A stretch of DNA of 54,188 bases from Candidatus Nitrosocosmicus sp. (GTDB taxonomy: Archaea > Thermoproteota > Nitrososphaeria > Nitrososphaerales > Nitrososphaeraceae), in assembly GCA_025934495.1 (NCBI GenBank), contig JAICXY010000011.1:1-54188 (forward strand). Reading direction: 5' to 3'. The notes below the pieces were generated by a model that ran no database searches, was not told the origin of the DNA, and saw only the letters and a program-made list of their open reading frames with translations. Positions 18,585 through 27,035 of this stretch are shown one piece after another. Both the position numbers and the translations under genes were made by a program. Each line of letters starts with the position of its first letter. Within the stretch, counting starts at the first letter, position 1.

Positions 18585-19772
18585 TTGAGAATTATAATTT
18601 ATACTGGCAAAGGAGGCACAGGCAAAACTGTAAATTCTTGTTCTACTGCTGTGAAACTTGCTGACAATAATCAAAAGACTTTGATAATATCCTCTGACCC
18701 TGCACATACGCTAAGTGATGCATTTATGGTAGAATATATTGGGAATGAGCCTACAAAAGTAATTGATAGCTTGTATGCACTACAAGTTGATCCAATTGTA
18801 GAAATAAGCAAGCATTTCAAATCTATTCTATCGTATATTGCTTCTACATTTTTCTCAAAAGGTGTTGATGAAACCCTATCATATGAGATTGCTATGCTTC
18901 CGGGAATGACGCAATTATTTTCATTGTTAAAGATTGAAGAATCAGTTCGTTATGCTAATTATGATTCTATAGTTCTAGATATGCCTGCATCTGGTGAGGC
19001 ATTACGATATCTTTATTTTCCAAAGCTGGCTGGAAGTATTGGAAGAAAATTAACAGAATTTACGGGAGTTTTCAGTGGGTTTGCAAAGATGTTTCAACCA
19101 TTTTCAGGTTTAACTGGAAATTCTACTCCTTCTAATGTGCTACACGATGAGATTAAATTAATGACAAGACTTGAATCTTTATCAAAATTAATAATTGATC
19201 CCAAAATTACAACTCTAAGATTAATAGCCAATCCGGATACCTTTAGTATTGAAAATGCTAAAAGATCTCTGATGTCTGCAAATTTGTATGGAATTAATGT
19301 AGATCTTGTGATAATCAATAAAATAATGCCAAAGGGTAGCAATGATAAATATTTTGCGAATTGGGCTGAATTTCAGAATAATAAAGTAGAAGAAGCAAAG
19401 TACAATTTTTACCCTTTGCCTATCAAAGAGGCAGGGCTATATGAAAAAGAATTACGAGGAATAGAAATGCTGAGGGAGAATGCACGATTAGTATTTGGTG
19501 TGGATGATCCGTCTAAGATTTTTTATTCTGGAAATGTATTTGAATTTATAAAGGATGATTCTATGCTGAGGATGAAACTAAAGGTGCCTTTTACTGATAA
19601 GGATAATTTTGAACTCGAGCGTTATGGAGAACATCTTACAATAAAGGTAAAGGGGCCTGTAGGCTTTATGATTAATGTTATTCCTCTGCCTATGGTGACT
19701 ATTGGAATGAAAATTGCTCAATCAAAATTGGTCGATGACGAATTGAATGTTTTCTTTGAGCCAGGGTACTGA
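18585..19772 (+). CDS. ArsA/GET3-family ATPase with C-terminal HSP20-like domain
   Basis: A protein of 395 residues. The deviant Walker A loop GKGGTGKT is at residues 8-15, followed by the switch motif SSDPAHTLSDAF (36-47) and a Walker B-like DSIVLDMPASGEALRYL near 128-145. These mark ATPases that drive arsenite export or tail-anchored protein insertion. The last 70 residues (KLKVPFTDKDNFELERYGEH, then LTIKVKGPVG) match the small alpha-crystallin-like ArsA_HSP20 domain found in a subset of these proteins. There is no arsB or arsenic regulator nearby, so arsenite export is unproven; a chaperone or targeting role is as likely. TTG start. Confidence 0.85.
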   Translation: MRIIIYTGKGGTGKTVNSCSTAVKLADNNQKTLIISSDPAHTLSDAFMVEYIGNEPTKVIDSLYALQVDPIVEISKHFKSILSYIASTFFSKGVDETLSYEIAMLPGMTQLFSLLKIEESVRYANYDSIVLDMPASGEALRYLYFPKLAGSIGRKLTEFTGVFSGFAKMFQPFSGLTGNSTPSNVLHDEIKLMTRLESLSKLIIDPKITTLRLIANPDTFSIENAKRSLMSANLYGINVDLVIINKIMPKGSNDKYFANWAEFQNNKVEEAKYNFYPLPIKEAGLYEKELRGIEMLRENARLVFGVDDPSKIFYSGNVFEFIKDDSMLRMKLKVPFTDKDNFELERYGEHLTIKVKGPVGFMINVIPLPMVTIGMKIAQSKLVDDELNVFFEPGY

Positions 19773-20145
19773 TAAATTATATGATTGCCCGATATTTTTG
19801 AGGATTTAAAATAAAATATTTTATAATGATTGAATTGTTGATGAAGAAAATAAAAAGAAAAACATCTATATCTATTTAATTGATAATATCCTTGATTTTT
19901 TTAATTATGATCAAAATATTTTTTAATTTTGTTATGAATGTAGTTTGCCGCATAACTCCAATTCGATTTTTAAATTATGACTCGATATTTTATGTATTTG
20001 ATCTGAATGTGACATGCAATTAAAAAAAAATTGATTTATACAGCAAAGCATTATGAATATATTTCTATATTTTAGTTGTTATATTGTATTATTTTGATAT
20101 AGAGAAAGTTTCATAATTCTGTTTTATATAAGAAAAATGAGATTT
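19773..20145. other. No gene; convergent gap
   Basis: An AT-rich gap between the ends of convergent genes. T-rich runs on both strands could serve as transcription terminators. No frame worth calling. Confidence 0.4.
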
Positions 20146-20658
20146 CTATTTTATGGCCTCTTCTATTTCTACATAATTTGGTTCAATCATTGGGTTATCA
20201 GATACCCATTTGTATTTTATCTTTTGATTATTATCTATAATGAATATTGCTCTCTTGGCAGCTTTGTATTCTTTTAATTTACCTAGATTTGGCATTACAA
20301 CATTATATTTTTCTATAGTTTCTCTATTATAATCACTTAATATCGGAAAATTAAGGCTATGATGTTCTGCAAAAACTTTGTTTGCAAATGGACTGTCTAC
20401 TGAAATACCTAAAATATTTACATTTTTTTCCTTAAATCTATTTAAAGAGTCTCTAAAGTTACACATTTCGCCTGTACAGACTGGGGATCCAGCTGCAGGA
20501 AAAAAAGCTAAAATAGTTTTATTATCTTTGGAACTTGACAACTTGTGTAATTCTTGGTTTGTATCGAGTAATTCAAAATCTGGGGCACTATCTCCTATTT
20601 GTAAATCGCCACCACCGACACCATTACTCTTGTTTTCTAAAGACGAAGACATTATCAT
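20146..20658 (-). CDS. Peroxiredoxin (AhpC/TSA family, Bcp-like)
   Basis: A thiol peroxidase of 170 residues that reduces hydrogen peroxide and organic peroxides. The thioredoxin-fold start GDSAPDFELLDTNQ (22-35) is followed by FFPAAGSPVCTGEMC, in which Cys61 is the peroxidatic cysteine (P-x-x-C motif region) and Cys66 a candidate resolving cysteine, as in atypical 2-Cys Bcp enzymes. Then NILGISVDSPFANKVFAEHH and FPILSDYN are also typical. The partner reductant is unknown. The first codon ATG gives an 18-residue Gly/Ser-rich leader; the conserved part begins at about residue 19. It stands between the ArsA gene (convergent) and the cysteine desulfurase operon (260 bases upstream). Confidence 0.9.
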   Translation of the reverse strand: MIMSSSLENKSNGVGGGDLQIGDSAPDFELLDTNQELHKLSSSKDNKTILAFFPAAGSPVCTGEMCNFRDSLNRFKEKNVNILGISVDSPFANKVFAEHHSLNFPILSDYNRETIEKYNVVMPNLGKLKEYKAAKRAIFIIDNNQKIKYKWVSDNPMIEPNYVEIEEAIK

Positions 20659-20918
20659 ATTGAAGTTTGTGATACAAAAAAGTCTTTCTGTTCTTTTGAA
20701 AATCTATATTTATATTATTTAATTGTCAATCTACTGAAATACTATAATTTCAGCGTCATATTAATTAGTAAAAAAAGCTAAATAGTTTTAATATTTTCAT
20801 AAAAGTTTATGAAGATAATCTGTTAGGCGCAAAATATTTTATCTTTTATCTAAATGAAATGTTCTATTTATTTTTGCTTTAGGAAATATTTTAATCTGTA
20901 TGATCGTTTATTGCTCTT

Positions 20919-22139
20919 CTATTTCTTTTTGATATTTGGATCAAATTCTCCAATCTTTCGTAGTTCTGTAATTATTTCCTTTAATTTTAAGACTGTTGTT
21001 TTCATTTCTTCCTTTGTATTTTGATAACCCATGGAAAATCTTATAGACCCGGTTATTTCTGCCGATGATAATCCCAGTGCTTTTAAAACATGAGATGCTT
21101 TTTGTTTTTTATTAGATGAGCATGCAGAACCTGTAGATGATGCTATTTCATTTTCATCTAATTTTATTAGCAAGTCCTCACCATTTACTCCCAAAAATGA
21201 AATATTAATATTATTTGGAATTCGTTCATTTTTTGATCCGTTTAATTTACAGAATGGTATTTCTTTGATTATTTTATTAATTGTATAACTTTGTATCTCT
21301 TTTATTTTGCTTTGGTTTCCATCAAGTTTTTCATTTAATAAATCACATGCTTTTCCAAAACCCACTATAGAGTGAACATTTTCAGTACCCGATCTTAATT
21401 TTCTTTCTTGCCCTCCACCAAATAATACCGGCTCTAGATTTATTCCCTGTTTTATATACAAAGCGCCTGCTCCTTTTGGCCCGTTAATCTTGTGTGATGA
21501 AATCGATAATAGATCTATATCTAAATCCTTAACGTTCACTGAAATTTTGCCTATTGCTTGAATTGCATCTGTATGGAAAACTATATTTTTATTTTTATTT
21601 TTTGCGAGTTCTACTAGTTTCTTAATAGGTTGAATTGTTCCTATTTCATTATTAACGAGCATAATGCTTATAATAGCAGTTTGTGGTGAAACCAATTCGT
21701 TAAATTTTTCTTCATTGATAATGCCATCACTGTTTACAGGTGATAAATCGACCTTGAATTTCATCTCTTTTTCAATACTTTTTACGGTTTCTAATACTGA
21801 GTCATGCTCTATTTCTGATACTATTATTTGATTACAGGATGGATTAATTTTATTTATTAATTTTGCAGAACCAACAAGTGCTAGATTATTAGACTCTGTT
21901 CCTCCAGATGTGAAATAAATTTCATTAATATTAGCTTTTATTGACTTGGCAATTCTAAACCGAGAATTCAAAATACCTTGTCTTGACTTTCGTCCTAACT
22001 TGTGTAGAGATGATGGATTTCCATAATCATCGTGTATAAATGGAAGCATTTCATCAACAACTTCTTTATGTATCGGTGTTGAAGCCGCATTATCTAAATA
22101 TACTAGTTTACTGTTGTTTCTCTTTTTGTTTAATGTCAT
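20919..22139 (-). CDS. Cysteine desulfurase (NifS/IscS family)
   Basis: A PLP enzyme of 406 residues that takes sulfur from cysteine and passes it on as persulfide. It begins with VYLDNAASTPIHKEV, then YFTSGGTESNNLAL and EIEHDSVLE (His112 stacks on PLP), HTDAIQAIGKI, the PLP lysine in SSHKINGPKGAGALYI (Lys217), and the catalytic Cys340 in STGSACSS. Its ATG overlaps the stop codon of larE by one base (TAATG), a sign of translational coupling. As third gene of larC-larE-this gene, it is well placed to supply sulfur to LarE, although a general role in Fe-S or thio-tRNA synthesis is also possible. Confidence 0.93.
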   Translation of the reverse strand: MTLNKKRNNSKLVYLDNAASTPIHKEVVDEMLPFIHDDYGNPSSLHKLGRKSRQGILNSRFRIAKSIKANINEIYFTSGGTESNNLALVGSAKLINKINPSCNQIIVSEIEHDSVLETVKSIEKEMKFKVDLSPVNSDGIINEEKFNELVSPQTAIISIMLVNNEIGTIQPIKKLVELAKNKNKNIVFHTDAIQAIGKISVNVKDLDIDLLSISSHKINGPKGAGALYIKQGINLEPVLFGGGQERKLRSGTENVHSIVGFGKACDLLNEKLDGNQSKIKEIQSYTINKIIKEIPFCKLNGSKNERIPNNINISFLGVNGEDLLIKLDENEIASSTGSACSSNKKQKASHVLKALGLSSAEITGSIRFSMGYQNTKEEMKTTVLKLKEIITELRKIGEFDPNIKKK

Positions 22140-23074
22140 TATTGCTCATTTGTTTTTTTTGTTAGATTGGATATTTTACCGGCTAAAATTAATCCACTTT
22201 TTCTATATCCTTCTATATCTATTGTGATATGTTTAAATCCATATTCCTTAAAAGGTATCTTTATTTGATTTAACTTGTCTATATCAAATAATTTTATTAA
22301 TTCCTCTTTTTCTACTTCTATCCTGGCCAGATCTCCATGATCCCTAACCCTCACCTGTTTAACCTTAAAAATCTCTTTAATTAATAATTCGCAATTTTCT
22401 ACTCTTTTTAACTTTAGAGGTGTAATTTCTATATTTTTTGATATTCTTGATGCAAGACATGCATTTGATGGCTTATCATAAATTGAAAGATTATTAACTT
22501 TGGCTAGATTCCGTATGTCTTTTTTATTGAAACCTGTTTCTATTAAAGGACTTTTAATACCTTTTTCATGTAGTGCTATCATTCCGGGTCTGTAATCATT
22601 TAAATCATCAGTATTACTTCCGTCAACTATTAGTTTGAAATTCTCTTTGTTGGCTATTTTTATGAGATTATCTGCTAGTTCATTTCTGCAATGGAAACAC
22701 CTTGAACTATCGTTTTTTATATATTCTGGATTTTCTAATTCGTCGTATTCAATTATTTTATGATTGATGTCAAGCTCATGAGCTACTTTTACAGCAGTAT
22801 TTAATTCCTCTTTGGATAGTGTTTGATAGTTTGCTGTAATTGCTAAAACATTATCTTTACCTAAAGCCTTTTTTGCGACCATTGCAACAACTGCGCTGTC
22901 CACTCCACCAGATAAAGCTATCAAAAATCTATCCTTTTTATCTTTAAATTTTAATTCAAACCACTCAATTAGTTTTTTGTATTTCTCATTGTTGTCATTT
23001 TTATCCTTGCTTTTAACTGGTTCTTCTTCTTCTTCTTCTTCTTCTATTGTTGTTCCTGTTGTTTTTGATTTCAA
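22139..23074 (-). CDS. larE: LarE-type sulfur transferase, nickel-pincer cofactor synthesis
   Basis: A protein of 311 residues that turns the carboxylates of the pyridinium bis-carboxylate mononucleotide into thiocarboxylates. After an odd leader with an eight-Glu run comes the PP-loop ATPase motif ALSGGVDSAVVAMVAKKALG (residues 53-72). Cys126 and Cys129 lie in RCFHC and Cys206 in SNACLASRI, equivalent to the sulfur-donor cysteine of the Lactobacillus enzyme. Three such cysteines mark the LarE subgroup that holds a [4Fe-4S] cluster rather than sacrificing its own cysteine. Start TTG, six bases after larC; the stop overlaps the cysteine desulfurase start. Confidence 0.9.
   Translation of the reverse strand: MKSKTTGTTIEEEEEEEEPVKSKDKNDNNEKYKKLIEWFELKFKDKKDRFLIALSGGVDSAVVAMVAKKALGKDNVLAITANYQTLSKEELNTAVKVAHELDINHKIIEYDELENPEYIKNDSSRCFHCRNELADNLIKIANKENFKLIVDGSNTDDLNDYRPGMIALHEKGIKSPLIETGFNKKDIRNLAKVNNLSIYDKPSNACLASRISKNIEITPLKLKRVENCELLIKEIFKVKQVRVRDHGDLARIEVEKEELIKLFDIDKLNQIKIPFKEYGFKHITIDIEGYRKSGLILAGKISNLTKKTNEQ
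23021..23045. repeat. GAA trinucleotide run in the larE leader
   Basis: About eight GAA repeats (TTC on the plus strand) encode an uninterrupted Glu run at residues 11-18 of LarE. A matching GAA run lies in the cbf5 C-terminus. Such runs can change length by slippage. Confidence 0.8.
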
Positions 23075-23080
23075 AATATA

Positions 23081-24340
23081 TTAAATATCATATAGATTTC
23101 TTTGGGATATTAAATTATTGACAATCTCTATTGTCCTTTTCAATGGATAATTTAATTTGTCTGCAATTTTTTTTACATCTTCAAATTCAGGTTTTATGTT
23201 TGTTATTTCACCATCAGTTCTCTTTGATATTTTTACATTAATAACGAAATTTTCTTTTTCTATCTCTATTGGGACTAGTAGGTTAAATCTTGATAAAATA
23301 TATCTTTCCAGTTTTGATTTTCTTATCCCTAGGGTTCCCGTTTCTTGAAATATTGTTTTGGCAATTTCTTTTTCGATATCTTCAGAACATATTACCTTGA
23401 GTACATAAGTAGGCCTATTTTTTTTGGTTATTCCATTCATTATTGTAATATCTTTTACAAGGGGATTCTCTGTTGATATTTTGTCTATTAAATTTCCTAT
23501 TATCTCTCCGCTTATATCGTCAATATTTGTTTCAAGTACGGTTACAACATCTGTTTGAATGTTGTTGAAAAATTCAGGTACACCTATTGAGATTCTCAGA
23601 ATATTGGGTATCCCTTCAAATTCCTTTGTTCCTGTTCCATAACCTACTTTTTCTGGAATAAATTCCGGGTAATTTGTAATCTTCTCTGGGTTTAAGTTTA
23701 CTAACATTGATGCTCCTGTAGGGGTAGTTAACTCTGTTTGGATAGGCCCTCCTTTTATGGGGATTTTAAAAATTTTAAAAATTTCCAAAATTGCATTAGT
23801 TGGATTGACAATTACTCCATGAGAGAATTTTGTGAGTCCTCCACCAACAGCAACTTTGGTCGTGTAAAAAGTGGAATTATTCAACAAGTCAAGATCATCA
23901 AGTGCTGTTGCACATCCGATTAAGTCTGCCCCTGTATCAATACTAGATGATTCATGAAGATGTAGTTCTTTTATTTCTTTATTGTGGATTATTGATTCTA
24001 CTTTGATAATTGTCTTTATGGATTCGATAGCAAATTTTTTTGCTTTTTCAGACAGGTTGATATTATGGCAGCAGTTTGCAATTATTCTATACATATCTGT
24101 CGCATTTTTTTCTTTTATTTTTTCATCAAAATCAAAGACGAATCTTGTGGCCTTTATACCATTTGATTCTGTTTTGATAAATTCAATCTTGTTGATTTTT
24201 GTATCGGGAAAATGATTTTGTATTTTATCGATATTATTTATAATTTTATTTTTATCTGCTCCGCTATCTACTAGACTTGAAAGTAACATATCGCCGGAAA
24301 TACCTGTTAATTGTGGATCAATGATTATTATTTTATTCAT
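23081..24340 (-). CDS. larC: LarC, nickel insertion for the pincer cofactor
   Basis: A CTP-dependent nickel-inserting cyclometallase of 419 residues that completes the nickel-pincer nucleotide. The N-terminal signature IIIDPQLTGISGDMLLSSLV, then HLHESSSIDTGADLIGCATA (His-rich region that helps bind nickel) and TELTTPTGASMLVNL are typical of this family. The C-terminal part VTVLETNIDDISGEIIG is the LarC2 half. The two halves form one continuous frame, unlike Lactobacillus plantarum where they depend on a ribosomal frameshift. ATG start. It is the first gene of larC-larE-cysteine desulfurase and is divergent from malate dehydrogenase-larB. Confidence 0.92.
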   Translation of the reverse strand: MNKIIIIDPQLTGISGDMLLSSLVDSGADKNKIINNIDKIQNHFPDTKINKIEFIKTESNGIKATRFVFDFDEKIKEKNATDMYRIIANCCHNINLSEKAKKFAIESIKTIIKVESIIHNKEIKELHLHESSSIDTGADLIGCATALDDLDLLNNSTFYTTKVAVGGGLTKFSHGVIVNPTNAILEIFKIFKIPIKGGPIQTELTTPTGASMLVNLNPEKITNYPEFIPEKVGYGTGTKEFEGIPNILRISIGVPEFFNNIQTDVVTVLETNIDDISGEIIGNLIDKISTENPLVKDITIMNGITKKNRPTYVLKVICSEDIEKEIAKTIFQETGTLGIRKSKLERYILSRFNLLVPIEIEKENFVINVKISKRTDGEITNIKPEFEDVKKIADKLNYPLKRTIEIVNNLISQRNLYDI

Positions 24341-24444
24341 TCAATATACCTGGTAATAATCTTATCTTTCTTTAATGAGTTTATTTAGGTCTTTATTTCT
24401 TATTATGATTTATTAATACTTTTTTTTTAATGAAAATAATTAAA

Positions 24445-24454
24445 ACTATAAATA
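24445..24454 (+). promoter_or_regulatory. TATA box of malate dehydrogenase
   Basis: ACTATAAATA lies 23-32 bases upstream of the ATG at 24477, the normal position for a leaderless archaeal transcript. The 136-base divergent gap also holds the larC promoter on the minus strand, so both arms of the nickel-pincer locus may be controlled together. Confidence 0.55.
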
Positions 24455-24476
24455 AAAAATTATTGTCACCTTTATT

Positions 24477-25403
24477 ATGACTATATCTATTATTGGTTCA
24501 GGAAAAGTTGGTGCATCAATTGCATTAAATTGTGGTCTTCGAGAATTGGATCCTAAAATAAATTTGCTTGATATTGTTGAAGGTTTACCACAAGGCGAAG
24601 CAATGGATATCAATCATCAACTTTCAGAAAAGGGGTTAGACAGCTATGTGGTAGGATCTAATGATTATGGTGAATTAAATGGTTCTGATATTGTTGTTTT
24701 GGTTGCAGGTGTCGGTCGAAAACCTGGCATGACTAGGATGGATCTGCTCAAAACCAACGCTTCGATAGTGAAGGATGTATCCTTAAAAATTGCCGAAAAT
24801 GTCGATATCAATAACTGTATTTTAATTGTAGTAACAAATCCTCTCGATCCAATGACATATTTGGCATTGAAAACTACTGGTTTTGCATCAAATCGGGTGA
24901 TGGGTATGGGCGGTATGCTGGATCTTTCTAGGTTTACTAGTTTTATCCATGATTTTACTCAAATATCTAGAAATTCTATATCTGCTATGGTCATAGGGGA
25001 ACATGGAGAAAATATGCTACCTCTTATCCGATTTTCATCCATTTCTGGAATTCCTCTCCAAGCGTTTATCGACAAAAACCAAGCTAGTGATATTTATGAA
25101 AAAACCAAACAAATAGCCGCCGATGTGATTAAATATAAAGGTGCAACAGTCTATGCCCCTGGAAATGCTGTTGCTACTATGGTTGAATCAATAGTTAAAG
25201 ATAAAAAGAAATTGATACCACTTTCTGCCCTCCTTGAAGGACAATATGGAGTTAAAGATGTATGTCTTGGTGTTCCTGCAATAGTCGGGAAAAACGGGAT
25301 CGAGAGGATCATAGAATTATCGTTGGATGAATTTGAAAAAAATGAATTTATGAAAGGTGCAAATAGCGTTAAAGAGGCCATCTCTAACCTTCCAATTGAA
25401 TAA
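24477..25403 (+). CDS. mdh: Malate dehydrogenase (LDH-like family)
   Basis: An NAD-dependent 2-hydroxyacid dehydrogenase of 308 residues. The Rossmann motif is IIGSGKVGASIA (residues 5-16), with Asp32 at the end of strand two favouring NAD. The active-site loop GVGRKPGMTRMDLL has Arg81 and Arg87; an Arg here, rather than the Gln of lactate dehydrogenases, marks malate dehydrogenase. VVTNPLDPMTYLAL, Arg152 and the catalytic His176 in GEHGENMLPL complete the site. The motif GMGGMLDLSRF differs slightly from the usual form. It converts malate and oxaloacetate in central metabolism. It is 9 bases upstream of larB, which links it to the nickel-pincer locus. Confidence 0.93.
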   Translation: MTISIIGSGKVGASIALNCGLRELDPKINLLDIVEGLPQGEAMDINHQLSEKGLDSYVVGSNDYGELNGSDIVVLVAGVGRKPGMTRMDLLKTNASIVKDVSLKIAENVDINNCILIVVTNPLDPMTYLALKTTGFASNRVMGMGGMLDLSRFTSFIHDFTQISRNSISAMVIGEHGENMLPLIRFSSISGIPLQAFIDKNQASDIYEKTKQIAADVIKYKGATVYAPGNAVATMVESIVKDKKKLIPLSALLEGQYGVKDVCLGVPAIVGKNGIERIIELSLDEFEKNEFMKGANSVKEAISNLPIE

Positions 25404-25412
25404 AATATTAAA

Positions 25413-26192
25413 ATGGAATTAAAGGATATTTTACTAGATTATTATAATGACAAGAAAAGTCTAGATGACGTAATAAAAAATATATCCCTTTTTTCTATAG
25501 AATACATTGAAAATAATATTGCACAAATAGATGTGAATAGAGATCTAAGAAAATTTACTCCTGAAGTAATTTTGGCAATAAATAAAAATATGGTAGAAAT
25601 AGTTTCCATCTCTAATAAAATCATGGAAAAAAAAGGTTATGTGGTAATTAGTAAAATCAAACCTGTAATCATAAAAAAATTGATTTTACATTTTAAAAAA
25701 AAAGGATTTATTGTCGAAAGAGGCTATAAAAGTACTTCAATTTTAGTATATGATAAAATAGGATCCTTGCCTGCTAATAAAGGTGGCAAAATTGGCATTA
25801 TTTGTGGAGGCACCTCTGATATTGGAATTGCTGAAGAGGTTCGAATAGCTTGCATTTCTATGGGGTGTTCAACCCACCTTGGTTATGACGTTGGTATAGC
25901 CGGAATTCATCGTTTGCTTTTATCACTCAAAGAGATGATATCTAATAATGTTGATGTTTTGGTAGTAGTTGCAGGAATGGAGGGGGCTCTATCATCGGTG
26001 GTTACTTCGTTAGTTAATATTCCTGTAATTGGAGTTCCTGCCTCAATTGGATATGGATTTGGTTCGAACGGAGTGGGTTCATTATCCTCAATGCTTCAAA
26101 GCTGTACTTTTGGACTGGCGGTTGTAAATATTGATAATGGTATAGGGGCTGGTATATTTGCAAGTTTAATAGCTAACAAAGGTCGACAATAA
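25413..26192 (+). CDS. larB: LarB, nickel-pincer cofactor carboxylase/hydrolase
   Basis: A protein of 259 residues that carboxylates and hydrolyses nicotinic acid adenine dinucleotide to give the cofactor precursor. The C-terminal half is PurE-like: GKIGIICGGTSDIGIAEEV (125-143), VLVVVAGMEGALSSVVTSL (182-200), VPASIGYGF and SMLQSCTFGLAVVNIDNG. The Cys231 in QSC matches the catalytic cysteine of the Lactobacillus enzyme. The N-terminal 110 residues are the family's less conserved helical part. ATG start, 9 bases after mdh and clearly co-transcribed with it. It works with LarE and LarC encoded divergently next door; LarA is not in the window. Confidence 0.92.
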   Translation: MELKDILLDYYNDKKSLDDVIKNISLFSIEYIENNIAQIDVNRDLRKFTPEVILAINKNMVEIVSISNKIMEKKGYVVISKIKPVIIKKLILHFKKKGFIVERGYKSTSILVYDKIGSLPANKGGKIGIICGGTSDIGIAEEVRIACISMGCSTHLGYDVGIAGIHRLLLSLKEMISNNVDVLVVVAGMEGALSSVVTSLVNIPVIGVPASIGYGFGSNGVGSLSSMLQSCTFGLAVVNIDNGIGAGIFASLIANKGRQ

Positions 26193-26224
26193 TAACAATA
26201 TTCAAAAATTATTAAAAAAATAAA

Positions 26225-26239
26225 ATATATATTATAAAG
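26225..26239 (+). promoter_or_regulatory. TATA-like element before the ribosomal protein block
   Basis: ATATATATTATAAAG lies about 80 bases upstream of the uL18 start, so the transcript would have a leader. A strong Shine-Dalgarno-like GAGGGTGA at 26303-26310 sits six bases before the ATG at 26316. Confidence 0.45.
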
Positions 26240-26315
26240 TTAAAACGTTTATAAGAGATTCAAAAGGTTTTTGTTGTTTGTTAGATAAAGAGAAGAGGGA
26301 GAGAGGGTGAAATGA

Positions 26316-26888
26316 ATGTCTTATATTAGAACACTTAAAAGAATTAGAACTAATAAAACAAATTACAGAAAACGAAAAGCAGTATTAATTGGTAGACGTA
26401 ATTTTATTACCATAAAAACCAGTAATGAGCATATCCATTGCCAATTGATAAAACCTGGTTTGAGGGGAGATACTGTTCTTAATTTTTCAAATAGTAAAGA
26501 ACTCGCAAAATATGGATGGAAGGGTTCTTCGAATAACCTGTCTGCTAGTTTTCTTGTAGGTTTATTAATCGGTAGGAAAATGCTTGGTAAAAATAATAAT
26601 TCCGCCATATTGTATACCGGGAAAACCACATTTACAAGCAAGGTTGCGGCATGCTTAAAAGGAGTGTCTTCGGCTGGAGTTGAGATCCCTTTATCTGAAG
26701 ATTCATTGCCTGATGATAATAGAATAAATGCTACCCATGTTTCACAATATGCCGCAGCTTTAAAAAAGGAAAAAGGTCTCTATGAAAAAAGATTTTCAAA
26801 GTTATTAAATAACAATCTGGATCCAGAAGATTATCCAAAACACTTTGAAGAAATAAAGAATAAAATTCTTTCAATTGATTTTGATTGA
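26316..26888 (+). CDS. rpl18: Large-subunit ribosomal protein uL18
   Basis: A protein of 190 residues that binds 5S rRNA in the large ribosomal subunit. Family features are TNYRKRKAVLIGRRNFITIK near the N-terminus, then KYGWKGSSNNLSASFLVGLL and the region VAACLKGVSSAGVEIPLSED. The length fits the archaeal form with its C-terminal extension. The start is set by a clear ribosome binding site (GAGGGTGA). It opens the block uL18-uS5-uL30-uL15-SecY, the end of the spc operon as in other archaea; the 5S rRNA it binds is at 43208. Confidence 0.93.
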   Translation: MSYIRTLKRIRTNKTNYRKRKAVLIGRRNFITIKTSNEHIHCQLIKPGLRGDTVLNFSNSKELAKYGWKGSSNNLSASFLVGLLIGRKMLGKNNNSAILYTGKTTFTSKVAACLKGVSSAGVEIPLSEDSLPDDNRINATHVSQYAAALKKEKGLYEKRFSKLLNNNLDPEDYPKHFEEIKNKILSIDFD

Positions 26889-27035
26889 GGTTAAAGGTAA
26901 TGGTATTTAAATTAATTAACGAAAGAGTAATAAATAAAAAAAAATCTATTTTTAATAAGGTAGTAGTATGTTTGCTTAAAATAAATAATTTAAAAATTAT
27001 CAAATCATATTCAGTTATCTATATGGGTGAAAAAA

